The notes beneath the pieces were generated by a model, which did no database searches, was not told the origin of the DNA, and saw nothing but the letters and a program-made list of their open reading frames with translations. Position numbers and translations under genes: made by a program. From the NCBI RefSeq assembly GCF_016908145.1, contig NZ_JAFBDI010000018.1:1-46426 (forward strand): a DNA stretch of 46,426 bases, read 5' to 3'. Position 1 is the first letter of the stretch, and each line of letters opens with the position of its first letter. Shown one piece after another: positions 17,061-25,577 of the stretch. This stretch comes from Marinitoga litoralis (GTDB lineage: Bacteria > Thermotogota > Thermotogae > Petrotogales > Petrotogaceae).

Positions 17061-18248
17061 CTACCTATCATTATAAGCTTTTACAGCTTCTGCTAATATA
17101 TGTGTAGCAAATTTGAGCTTATCGCTTTCTAACACATATGCAATTCTAATTTCTTGTTTTCCTGCGCCTTCTGTAGCGTAGAATCCTGATAATGGTGCAA
17201 CCATAACAGTTGTGTTGTCAATGCTGAAATCTGTAAGAACCCATTTTACAAATTCTTCACTATCATCAACTGGTAATTTAACTGAAACATAAAAGGCTCC
17301 TTTAGGCTTTTCGAAAACAGCACCTTCTATTTTTGATAATTCTTCATATACAGATAATCTTCTTTTGTCATATTCTTTATATACTTCTTCAATATAAGAG
17401 TCGTCCATTTCTAATAATCCAATTGTACCAATTTGAGCTATGGCAGGAGGACATAATCTTGATTGAGCCATTTTCATTACTTGATTATATAAATCTTTAT
17501 TTTTTGTTGCAAAAACACCTATTCTAGCCCCACATGCACTATATCTTTTTGAAACACTATCTACAACAATTGTTCTATCATATTCACCAAAAGCCATTGT
17601 AGAAATATGTTTTGTACCATCAAATGTAAATTCTCTATACACCTCGTCAGAAATAATAAACAAATCATGTTTTTTAGCAAAATCAACAATTCTTTTTAAT
17701 TCTTCTTCTGAATAAACAGCACCTGTTGGATTTGAAGGATTGGAAAAAATTATACCTTTTGTTTTATTAGTAACTACTTTTTCAAATTCTTCAGTAGGAG
17801 GTACAGCATATCCTGTTTCTGGTAATGCTCTAACAGGAACTAATTTTACATTAATCATTTCAGAAAAACCTTTATAATTTGCATAAAATGGTTCAATAAC
17901 AATAACTTCATCACCTGGATCAGCAATAGCTGCTAAAGCAAAAATAATTGCTTCACTACCACCGTTAGTAACAATTATATCTTCGGAAGTAAATGGAATA
18001 TTATTTTTATTATAATATGCAGAAAATGCTTCTCTTAATTCAATTAATCCTGCAGAATGAGTATATGCAACTACTTCTGGTTTATTTTTTTCAATATAAT
18101 CAAAAAATGCTTTAGGTGTTTCTAAGTCAGGTTGTCCAATGTTTAAATGTAAAACCTTTTTTCCCGCTTTTTTTGCTTGTTCGGCATAAGGAATTAATTT
18201 TCTTATAGGTGATGCTTGCATATTTAAAGCTCTTTCTGATAAATTCAT
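17061..18248 (-). CDS. Class I/II pyridoxal-phosphate aminotransferase
   Basis: 395 aa, fold type I, AspC-like subgroup. The PLP lysine is in SVSKRYSACGARIG (about residue 235). NPSNPTGAVYS (about 169-179) carries the cofactor Asn, and SDEVYREF the conserved Asp and Tyr. The N-terminal LNIGQPDLETP resembles aspartate/aromatic transaminases. The start ATG follows GGAGGT. It is first of a two-gene operon with the class II aldolase. The substrate is unclear: aspartate, alanine, aromatic or ketomethylthiobutyrate are all plausible. Confidence 0.9.
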   Translation of the reverse strand: MNLSERALNMQASPIRKLIPYAEQAKKAGKKVLHLNIGQPDLETPKAFFDYIEKNKPEVVAYTHSAGLIELREAFSAYYNKNNIPFTSEDIIVTNGGSEAIIFALAAIADPGDEVIVIEPFYANYKGFSEMINVKLVPVRALPETGYAVPPTEEFEKVVTNKTKGIIFSNPSNPTGAVYSEEELKRIVDFAKKHDLFIISDEVYREFTFDGTKHISTMAFGEYDRTIVVDSVSKRYSACGARIGVFATKNKDLYNQVMKMAQSRLCPPAIAQIGTIGLLEMDDSYIEEVYKEYDKRRLSVYEELSKIEGAVFEKPKGAFYVSVKLPVDDSEEFVKWVLTDFSIDNTTVMVAPLSGFYATEGAGKQEIRIAYVLESDKLKFATHILAEAVKAYNDR

Positions 18249-18365
18249 ATTTTTTACCTCCTATGAAATATTTTTCTATATAATTTTACCATAAATGTTA
18301 AGATTTTTTTCATATTTTTTTGTAATAATAATGTATTGAAATCATTAAATTTTAGGAGTGAAAAA

Positions 18366-19025
18366 ATGGACTTAGAATATATGGGGAAATATGGTAAAAT
18401 AATAGGTGTAGATGAAGCTGGTAGAGGGCCTTTGGCAGGACCAGTTGTTGTTGGTGCTGTATTATTAGAAGACAATAAACAATTAGATATTTTAAATAAA
18501 ATATCCAATGATTCCAAAAAAATGAGTGAGAGGGATAGAGAAGAATCTTTTAAAATTATTACAGAAAATTTCAAGTATTCAATAAAAATTGCAACTCCAG
18601 AAGAAATTGACTTATACAATATTTTTTCTGCAACAACGCTGGGGATTGAAAGAGCATTAGATGATTTTGATTTAAAAGATAAATATATAATTATAGACGG
18701 AAAAAATTTTAAATTAAACATAAGTAATTATGAGTGTATAGTTAAAGGTGATTCGAAATCAAAAGTTATTGGTGCAGCATCTATATTAGCTAAGGTATAT
18801 AGAGATAGTTTAATGGTAGAACTTGGTGAAAAATATTCTGAATATAATTTTCAAAAACATAAGGGTTATCCAACAAAAGAACATATTGAGAAAATAAAAA
18901 AATATGGAATTAAGGATTTTTATAGAATAACGTTTAATCCAATTAAATCAATGATATTGAATAATGAAATTAAATTTAATAGAAATGAATTTAATGTCAT
19001 GCGTCTAATGCGAATAGGATTATAG
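18366..19025 (+). CDS. rnhB: Ribonuclease HII
   Basis: 219 aa from ATG 18366 (AGGAGTG upstream); an upstream in-frame TTG is rejected. It removes ribonucleotides and RNA primers from DNA. The acidic motif GVDEAGRGPLAGPV (about 14-27) holds the first catalytic Asp-Glu pair, YIIIDGKNFKL the third carboxylate, and KGDSKSKVIGAASILAKVYRD the C-terminal catalytic block. First of a six-gene forward operon. Confidence 0.95.
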   Translation: MDLEYMGKYGKIIGVDEAGRGPLAGPVVVGAVLLEDNKQLDILNKISNDSKKMSERDREESFKIITENFKYSIKIATPEEIDLYNIFSATTLGIERALDDFDLKDKYIIIDGKNFKLNISNYECIVKGDSKSKVIGAASILAKVYRDSLMVELGEKYSEYNFQKHKGYPTKEHIEKIKKYGIKDFYRITFNPIKSMILNNEIKFNRNEFNVMRLMRIGL

Positions 19026-19034
19026 GAGGCAAGT

Positions 19035-19700
19035 ATGAAAGAATTGGAAAATTTTAAGAAATTATTAGATATTATGGAGACATTAAGATCAGAAAATGGT
19101 TGTCCTTGGGATAGAAAACAAACTCATGAATCATTAAAGCCATATGCTATAGAAGAAGCTTATGAATTGGTACATGCTATTGATAGTAATGACAAAGATT
19201 ACTTGATAGAAGAATTAGGAGATGTGTTATTACAGGTTATATTCCATTCTCAAATCGCAAAGGAAAACAATGAGTTTTCAATTAATGATGTGTTAGAAAG
19301 ATTAAATGATAAACTAATCCGTAGGCACCCACATGTATTTGAAAATGAAGGAGAATATTCATATGAGCAATGGGAAAAATTAAAAGCAAAAGAAAAGGGA
19401 AATAAAGAGTTCTCAAAAATCGGAAATTATAATCCAGGTATGCCACCTTTAATGAATTTAAGACGTTTAATAGAAAATTCATTAGCTGTGAATTATGATC
19501 CTTATGAAGATATTAATATAATAGATTTGCTTATAGACGATTTGAATAAGTTAAAAAATAATAATGATGAAAAATATAATATTGAATTTTTAACGCATTT
19601 GATATATTATTATGTTAAAAATAATATGAATATAGATTCATTAATGTCAAAAGCAGCCAAAAAATATTTAGAAAAATACATAGGGGAGGATAAAAAATGA
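19035..19700 (+). CDS. mazG: Nucleoside triphosphate pyrophosphohydrolase MazG
   Basis: 221 aa. It hydrolyses (non-canonical) NTPs to NMP and PPi. Conserved CPWDRKQTHESLKPYAIEE holds the opening motif and the first Glu pair, and EELGDVLLQVIFHSQIA the second. RRHPHVF and WEKLKAKEK are also family landmarks. The C-terminal half is shorter and more divergent than in the two-domain E. coli protein. The ribosome site is TAGGAGGC. The stop overlaps the next start (ATGA). Confidence 0.92.
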   Translation: MKELENFKKLLDIMETLRSENGCPWDRKQTHESLKPYAIEEAYELVHAIDSNDKDYLIEELGDVLLQVIFHSQIAKENNEFSINDVLERLNDKLIRRHPHVFENEGEYSYEQWEKLKAKEKGNKEFSKIGNYNPGMPPLMNLRRLIENSLAVNYDPYEDINIIDLLIDDLNKLKNNNDEKYNIEFLTHLIYYYVKNNMNIDSLMSKAAKKYLEKYIGEDKK

Positions 19701-20716
19701 AAAAAACATTACTTTTATTATTTGTTATAGCATTAATTATTTCATCATTTGGAGCTATATCGTATAAGGAGTTAGATGATAAAACAATTGCGATTATTAA
19801 TAATGAAACTATTAATTATGATTATTTTCAGTCACAAGCTAAATCATTAGAAATTTTAAGAGGGATAAATAATATAAATAATGTATTTTATAAAATATTA
19901 GTTGGTACAAATGAAGGGAATAATGTTATAAAAAAATATGAAAAATATATTTTGGATAAATTTGCAGGTGAAATTTTATTTATTCAATTTGTGGAAAATA
20001 AAGGATTAAATTTGAATAAAAATGAATTATTAAATGCTTTAAAGGAACAAACAGAACAAATATTAAAATCTACAAATCTAAATGATAACGATATAATGCT
20101 TTATTTTATATCAAAAGGTTTTGAAAATAAAGAACAATATATTTATAGTTTATATCATGAAAGATTATATAAAAATGCTGTATCAGAAATATACCAATAT
20201 TTGTTAAATAGCGTAGAAATTACCAATGAAGAAATTATAAATGAATATGAACAAAATAAAGAACATTATTATACAAAACAATCCGCAGAGTTAAAAATGG
20301 TATTTTTCAAGTCATCTGATGAGGCATCATTAACCTATCAAAAAATAATAGACGGTTATTATACTTTTGATGAAGTTTATGATAATTCATCTGAAGCTAC
20401 ATCAATGACAATTAGTGTTGAGGATGAAAGTAATGAATTTATAAAAAAAGTTAAAAATTCAGTCCCTGGAACTGTTTTAGATCCAATAAAATATAATGAA
20501 AATTATTATGCATTAATTAAAATAAATAAAAAGTTTCCTAGAAAACAAATGAAACTAGAAGAAGCAAATAATTTAATTATAGAAAATTTAAAAGATGAAA
20601 AAGCTAAATTATTATTTGATAAGCTAGTATCTTCAGAATTTAATGAATTTAAAAATAATTCTGAAATAATTATTAATTCAAAATATTTTAAAGGAGATGA
20701 GATAAATGGTAACTAA
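19697..20716 (+). CDS. SurA/PrsA-like periplasmic chaperone, degenerate parvulin domain
   Basis: 339 aa. The signal peptide MKKTLLLLFVIALIISSFG (1-19) is followed by a SurA_N-like helical domain (LDDKTIAIINNETINYDYF, about 26-44, then helices to about 180). A C-terminal part (about 190-300) has the layout of a PPIC rotamase domain: AELKMVFFKSSDEAS, SVPGTVLDPIKYNENYYALIKI. Parvulin catalytic His and Cys residues are not evident, so it is likely a chaperone only. It is coupled to mazG by ATGA and probably handles outer-membrane or secreted proteins. Confidence 0.7.
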   Translation: MKKTLLLLFVIALIISSFGAISYKELDDKTIAIINNETINYDYFQSQAKSLEILRGINNINNVFYKILVGTNEGNNVIKKYEKYILDKFAGEILFIQFVENKGLNLNKNELLNALKEQTEQILKSTNLNDNDIMLYFISKGFENKEQYIYSLYHERLYKNAVSEIYQYLLNSVEITNEEIINEYEQNKEHYYTKQSAELKMVFFKSSDEASLTYQKIIDGYYTFDEVYDNSSEATSMTISVEDESNEFIKKVKNSVPGTVLDPIKYNENYYALIKINKKFPRKQMKLEEANNLIIENLKDEKAKLLFDKLVSSEFNEFKNNSEIIINSKYFKGDEINGN

Positions 20717-21005
20717 GGAACAAGTAATGGATGCTTTAAAAAACGTTTATGATATGGAAATAGGTTTTGATGTTGTTTCTTTAGGTCTTATATATGATGT
20801 TAATATAGATGAAGAAAACAATGTTCATGTATTAATGACATTAACAACACCAATGTGCCCTTTAGCTGGTTTTATAACAGAAGATGCAAAGAATAAGGTT
20901 GGATCTATAGAAGGGGTAAAAAGTGTACATGTTGAATTGACATTTGATCCACCATGGGATCCATCAAAAGCTTCAGACGAGGTAAGAACAATTTTAGGAA
21001 TATGA
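20706..21005 (+). CDS. MIP18/DUF59 family Fe-S assembly protein (SufT/PaaD-like)
   Basis: 99 aa, the family length. GFDVVSLGLIYDVNID is the conserved N-terminal DxGLI block, and TTPMCPLAGFI carries the conserved Cys. ELTFDPPWDPSKASDEVR is the C-terminal signature. Such proteins help mature Fe-S enzymes. It starts 11 bases inside the upstream gene and its stop overlaps the prmC ATG. The rubrerythrin gene two places on is a plausible iron-protein link but is only context. Confidence 0.9.
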   Translation: MVTKEQVMDALKNVYDMEIGFDVVSLGLIYDVNIDEENNVHVLMTLTTPMCPLAGFITEDAKNKVGSIEGVKSVHVELTFDPPWDPSKASDEVRTILGI

Positions 21006-21826
21006 CATTAAAAGAATTTATAAAAAATCATATAGATATAATTAATAAAAAGGGGATTAAAAATCCCCTTTATTTTCTTGCAAAAATAATATCTGAAATA
21101 AATAATATACCTATATCAAAGATAATTATTGATGATAATTATGAATTAGATCATAGTACATTAGATAAATTAAAAAAAATCATTTTAGAAGATTACCCTT
21201 TAGAATATATAACAAATAAAGTTATATTTTATGGCTATGAATTTTATGTTGATAATAATGTATTAATACCACGAATTGAAACCGAGGATTTAATAAATAT
21301 TGCAAAAGATATAATAATAAAAAATAATTATAAGTATATTATTGATATAGGTACTGGAAGTGGAGTTATTGCAATTGTATTAAAGAAATTATTTCCAGAT
21401 ACTATAATATATAGTATTGATATTTCTAAAGAAGCGTTAAAAGTCGCTGAAAAAAATGCTAAAAAACATAATGTTGATATTATATTTATTCATAGTAATA
21501 TATTTGAAAATGTACCTAAAGATGTTATAGATAAAGTGGAGTTTATTGTTTCTAATCCACCATATGTTGAAAGCGATTTTTATATTAATAGCACCTCGTT
21601 AAAATACGAACCTAAAATAGCTCTTGAAGCTGGTATTGATGGTCAAAACTTTTTTAGGGATTTAATGAAATATAAAAATATACTATTAAAAAAACATATG
21701 CTATTTGAAACTACTGAGTTTAATATCGATAAAACTGTAGAAATACTATCTAATTTTGGAAAAACAATAATTCACAATGACTCATTTGGTGTTAGAAGAT
21801 TTGTGGAAAAGGAGGGGAAAAAATGA
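21002..21826 (+). CDS. prmC: Peptide chain release factor N5-glutamine methyltransferase
   Basis: 274 aa from ATG 21002, which overlaps the preceding TGA; a 16-codon upstream extension is rejected. It methylates the GGQ glutamine of RF1/RF2 with S-adenosylmethionine. The SAM loop is IDIGTGSGVIAI (about 114-125) and the catalytic motif is SNPPYVE (about 183-189). VLIPRIETEDL (about 88-98) matches the family PRPETE block. The N-terminal helical domain is present. A 10-bp terminator-like hairpin sits inside codons ~16-24. Confidence 0.93.
   Translation: MTLKEFIKNHIDIINKKGIKNPLYFLAKIISEINNIPISKIIIDDNYELDHSTLDKLKKIILEDYPLEYITNKVIFYGYEFYVDNNVLIPRIETEDLINIAKDIIIKNNYKYIIDIGTGSGVIAIVLKKLFPDTIIYSIDISKEALKVAEKNAKKHNVDIIFIHSNIFENVPKDVIDKVEFIVSNPPYVESDFYINSTSLKYEPKIALEAGIDGQNFFRDLMKYKNILLKKHMLFETTEFNIDKTVEILSNFGKTIIHNDSFGVRRFVEKEGKK
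21049..21076 (+). terminator. Terminator-like hairpin inside the start of prmC
   Basis: AAAGGGGATT (21049-21058) and AATCCCCTTT (21062-21071) form a perfect 10-bp stem with a 3-base loop, followed by ATTTTCTT. It lies 47 bases inside prmC and 44 bases after the DUF59 stop. It has the anatomy of an intrinsic terminator but must be read through for prmC and rubrerythrin. Confidence 0.6.
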
Positions 21827-22386
21827 GTATTAAAGGGACAAAAACAGAGAAAAATTTATTAATAGCTTTTGCAGGAGAATCACAAGCGAGAAATAGATAT
21901 GATTTTTTTGCAGGGGTAGCTAAAAAAGAAGGCTATATAAAAATTCAAAAAGCTTTTTTAGAACTATCAGAAAATGAACGCTCTCATGCAAAAAACTTTT
22001 TTAAATATTTAGAAGGTGGAGAGTTAGAAATTACAGCGTCATATCCTGCTGGTAAAATTGGAACAACAATAGAAAATTTAAAATCTGCAATTGAAGGAGA
22101 AACATTTGAATACGAAAAATTATATCAAGAATTTGCTAATATAGCTGAAGAAGAAGGATTTAAAAAAATTGCGGTTCTTTTTAGATCTATAGCAATAGCT
22201 GAAAGACATCACGCAAAAATTTTAAAAGAATTATTAGAAGAGTTAGAAAATGAAACAATATTTAAAAGCGAAGAAAAAGTATTATGGAAATGTGAAAAAT
22301 GTGGATATATAGTAGAAGGATATGAACCACCTGAAAAGTGTCCAGCATGTAATCATCCAAAAAGCTACTTTGTTAAAATTAAATAA
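21823..22386 (+). CDS. rbr: Rubrerythrin
   Basis: 187 aa. The ferritin-like diiron domain has the paired metal motifs: Glu in FAGESQARNRYD and ENERSH, then a second set in NIAEEEGF and AIAERHH. The C-terminal rubredoxin domain has WKCEKCGYIVEG and KCPACNHP, with four Cys for one iron. It reduces hydrogen peroxide in anaerobes. ATGA overlap with prmC. It is last in the operon, ending in a bidirectional terminator. Confidence 0.95.
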   Translation: MSIKGTKTEKNLLIAFAGESQARNRYDFFAGVAKKEGYIKIQKAFLELSENERSHAKNFFKYLEGGELEITASYPAGKIGTTIENLKSAIEGETFEYEKLYQEFANIAEEEGFKKIAVLFRSIAIAERHHAKILKELLEELENETIFKSEEKVLWKCEKCGYIVEGYEPPEKCPACNHPKSYFVKIK

Positions 22387-22387
22387 T

Positions 22388-22413
22388 AAAGGTGCGGATT
22401 TCCGCACCTTTTA
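22388..22413. terminator. Bidirectional terminator between rubrerythrin and ileS
   Basis: AAAGGTGCGG (22388-22397) pairs with CCGCACCTTT (22402-22411), a 10-bp stem with a 4-base loop. Ts follow on the + side and the stem also ends in Ts on the reverse side. Confidence 0.88.
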
Positions 22414-22415
22414 TA

Positions 22416-25163
22416 TTATAATTGTTCTAAAACACCAGCACATCTTGGACATGCATCTGGATATTTTTCATTTTTTCCAACTTCTGGATGTATTTTCCAA
22501 CATCTTTCACATTTTTCTCCTTCAGCTTTAACAACTTTAACTTTTGCAAAATCTCCATCAAATCCCTCATCAACAGTACCTAATTCAAATTGTGATGTGA
22601 TAAATAAATCAGCAACAAAATATGGATCATATGAACTTAATACTTCTTTTAATTCTTCAGTTTTTGGTTCTACAATTATTTTAGCATCTAATGGATGTCC
22701 AATGAATTTTTCTCTTCTTTTTTCTTCTAATGCTTTTGTAATATCTTCTCTCAATTGTAAAATTTTATTCCATTTTTCTTCTAATTCTTTATCAAAATAT
22801 TTTTCGTTAACTTTTGGCCATTCTTCTAATTGCACAGTTTCATATTTCCTTGTTGGTAAGTATGAATAAATTTCTTCAGTTGTAAATGCTAGTAATGGAA
22901 CCATTAATTTTGTTAATACTTCTAAAGCTTCATACATAACTGTTTGAGCTGATCTTCTTAATCTTGATTTTGGTAATTCAGTATATACCCTATCTTTAAT
23001 AATGTCTAAGTATATTGAACTCATCTCAACTGTACAGAAATTGCTTATTAAATGATGAACTCTGAAGAACTCATAATTTTCATATGCTTCTGTAACTTTT
23101 TGAATTAATTGATGTATTTTCATTAATGCCCATTTATCTAATTCTTCCATTTCTTCATATGGCACTGCATTTGTTTCAGGATTGAAATCTGAAGTATTAC
23201 CTAATAAGAATCTAATGGTGTTTCTATATTTTCTATATACTTCAGTTTGTTGTTTTAAAATATCAAATGATACTCTAATATCCCCTCTATAATCACTAGA
23301 AGCAACCCATAATCTTAGTATATCAGCACCATATTGATCAATAACGTCAAATGGACTAATAACATTACCTAAGGATTTAGACATTTTCTTTCCTTCTTTA
23401 TCTTTAATAAATCCATGTGTTAATACAGTTTCATATGGAGCGATTCCATTTTTAGCAACGGATAAGAATAATGAACTTTGGAACCAACCTCTATGTTGAT
23501 CTGTTCCTTCTAAATATAAATCTACAGGGTATTTCTTTAAATCATCTCTAACATTAACAACAGCATCCCAAGAAGAACCAGAATCAATCCAAACATCTAA
23601 TATATCTTCTTCTTTTTTAAAGTGAGTACCTCCACATTTCGGACATTTATATCCTTCTGGTAAGAAATCTTCAACAGGTCTTTCATACCATGCATTTGTT
23701 CCTTCTTTTTCTACTATATTAATTACATTATCTAATACATTAGGATCTAAGAATGTTTCTCCACAATCTTCACAGTATAATGCAGGAATAGGGATTCCCC
23801 AAGCTCTTTGTCTAGAAATACACCAATCAGGTCTTTCTTGAACCATTGCTGTGATTCTATTTTCTCCCCAATCTGGAATCCAATTTACTTTTTTAATCTC
23901 TTCTAAAGCTTTTTCTCTTAAATTATTTTTATCTACAGAAATAAACCATTGTTCTGTTGCTCTAAAAATAACAGGATTTTTACATCTCCAACAATGTGGA
24001 TATGAGTGTCTGATATCTGTTTGAGCAATTAATTGACCAGATTCTTTTAAATCTTCAATAATGATTTTATTTGCTTTCCATATGTGTAAACCTTTGTACT
24101 TTCCTGCTTCATCTGTAAATATACCTTCATGGTTTACTGGAGATATAATAGGAAGATTATATTTTAATCCAGTTTGATAGTCTTCAGCACCATGTCCAGG
24201 AGCGGTGTGAACACAACCTGTACCGTCTTCTAAAGTTACATAATCAGCTAATACTATTAATGATTCTCTATCCATTAATGGGTGTTTTGTCTTTTTATAT
24301 TCTAAATCTTTACCTTTAAATTCTTCTACTATTTCATATTCATTTACTCCCGCTATTTTTAATAAATTATCTAATAAACCCTTTGCTAAAATCCAATTTT
24401 CTTCTCCAACTTTTACTTTTACATAATCAAAATCAGGATGAACAGCTATAGCAACATTAGCAGGTAATGTCCATGGTGTAGTTGTCCAAATAACTACAAA
24501 TGTATTTTGTTCATCTATCAATTCAAATTTAACAAATATTGAGTGTGATGTATGATCATGATATTCTATTTCAGCTTCAGCTAATGCTGTTTCACAACTT
24601 GGACACCAGTAAATAGGTTTTTTGTTTCTAAATACATTTCCATCTTCAACCATTTTCTTTAATATTTCAAGAACTTTCGCTTCATATTCTGGTTTTAAAG
24701 TTACATAAGGATTTTCCCAATCTCCTCTAACACCTAATCTTTTAAATTCTTCTTTTTGAATATTCACATAATTTAAAGCGTATTCTTCACATAATTTTCT
24801 GATTTCTAATTTTGACATTTGTTTTGCTTTTTCGCCTAAATCTGTAGTAACTTTATGTTCTATTGGTAGTCCATGTGTATCCCAACCAGGAACATATGGA
24901 GCATTATAGCCTTGCATTGTTTTGTACTTTATTACAATATCTTTTAATACTTTATTTAATGCATGACCTAAATGTATATGACCATTTGCATATGGAGGTC
25001 CATCATGCAAAATATATGTTGGAGCTTTTTCTCTTTCTTTTCTTATATAATGTTCCAAATTCATACTTTCCCATTTTTTTAGAGTTTCTGGTTCTTTGTT
25101 TTTTAAATTCGCCTTCATTTTAAAAGGCGTTTTTGGTAAATTCAACGTATCTTTATAATCCAA
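22416..25163 (-). CDS. ileS: Isoleucyl-tRNA synthetase
   Basis: 915 aa, full length. Class I signature HIHLGHA (about 61-67) in [14 protein letters not shown], and KMSKSLGN (about 593-600). The editing domain holds [12 protein letters not shown] and [11 protein letters not shown]. The C-terminal zinc finger CERC...CPRC (about 885-910) marks the bacterial-type enzyme. The start is TTG at 25163, chosen because GGAGGTG sits seven bases upstream and no ATG or GTG fits. No T-box leader is seen in the 40-base gap upstream. Confidence 0.97.
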   Translation of the reverse strand: MDYKDTLNLPKTPFKMKANLKNKEPETLKKWESMNLEHYIRKEREKAPTYILHDGPPYANGHIHLGHALNKVLKDIVIKYKTMQGYNAPYVPGWDTHGLPIEHKVTTDLGEKAKQMSKLEIRKLCEEYALNYVNIQKEEFKRLGVRGDWENPYVTLKPEYEAKVLEILKKMVEDGNVFRNKKPIYWCPSCETALAEAEIEYHDHTSHSIFVKFELIDEQNTFVVIWTTTPWTLPANVAIAVHPDFDYVKVKVGEENWILAKGLLDNLLKIAGVNEYEIVEEFKGKDLEYKKTKHPLMDRESLIVLADYVTLEDGTGCVHTAPGHGAEDYQTGLKYNLPIISPVNHEGIFTDEAGKYKGLHIWKANKIIIEDLKESGQLIAQTDIRHSYPHCWRCKNPVIFRATEQWFISVDKNNLREKALEEIKKVNWIPDWGENRITAMVQERPDWCISRQRAWGIPIPALYCEDCGETFLDPNVLDNVINIVEKEGTNAWYERPVEDFLPEGYKCPKCGGTHFKKEEDILDVWIDSGSSWDAVVNVRDDLKKYPVDLYLEGTDQHRGWFQSSLFLSVAKNGIAPYETVLTHGFIKDKEGKKMSKSLGNVISPFDVIDQYGADILRLWVASSDYRGDIRVSFDILKQQTEVYRKYRNTIRFLLGNTSDFNPETNAVPYEEMEELDKWALMKIHQLIQKVTEAYENYEFFRVHHLISNFCTVEMSSIYLDIIKDRVYTELPKSRLRRSAQTVMYEALEVLTKLMVPLLAFTTEEIYSYLPTRKYETVQLEEWPKVNEKYFDKELEEKWNKILQLREDITKALEEKRREKFIGHPLDAKIIVEPKTEELKEVLSSYDPYFVADLFITSQFELGTVDEGFDGDFAKVKVVKAEGEKCERCWKIHPEVGKNEKYPDACPRCAGVLEQL

Positions 25164-25203
25164 TGTAAAGCACCTCCGTTATAGTTCAATAATATAATAA
25201 TTG

Positions 25204-25560
25204 TTATAGTTGTAATAATCTATTTATTGTATCTTTGAATTCAGTTAAATCCAAAGATTTTACAACGTATGCATCAGCTGCCCATGAAGCCATATCACTC
25301 TTATAGTGACTATAGGCTGTCATTAAAATAATCTTCTTGTTAGGATATTTTTTTCTTATTTCTGCAGCTAATTCCAAACCATTCATTTCAGGCATCTCAA
25401 TATCTAAAGAAATAATGTCAAAATCTTGATCATTTGATAATATTTCTAAAGCTTTTTTTGCACAATTAGCTTCTACTACGTCATATCCAATATCTTCTAA
25501 TTCTTCTTTTAAAAGAAGTCTGATATTATCTTCATCGTCAACAATTAAAATTCTTGCCAT
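25204..25560 (-). CDS. Stand-alone response regulator receiver (CheY/Spo0F-like)
   Basis: 118 aa from ATG 25560 with GGGAGGGG upstream; a TTG 15 bases out overlaps the ribosome site. Phospho-acceptor Asp53 is in IISLDIEMPEMNG, the acidic pair is Asp8-Asp9, Thr is in LMTAYSHYKSD and Lys in YVVKSLD. There is no output domain, so it acts by protein contact or in a phosphorelay. It follows the large histidine kinase gene by 17 bases and is almost surely its partner. Confidence 0.93.
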   Translation of the reverse strand: MARILIVDDEDNIRLLLKEELEDIGYDVVEANCAKKALEILSNDQDFDIISLDIEMPEMNGLELAAEIRKKYPNKKIILMTAYSHYKSDMASWAADAYVVKSLDLTEFKDTINRLLQL

Positions 25561-25577
25561 AATAACCCCTCCCAAAA

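Noticed and set aside
25164-25203. T-box riboswitch upstream of ileS
   Set aside because: Only 40 bases separate ileS from the receiver gene, far too short for a T-box, and no T-box sequence or terminator is seen.
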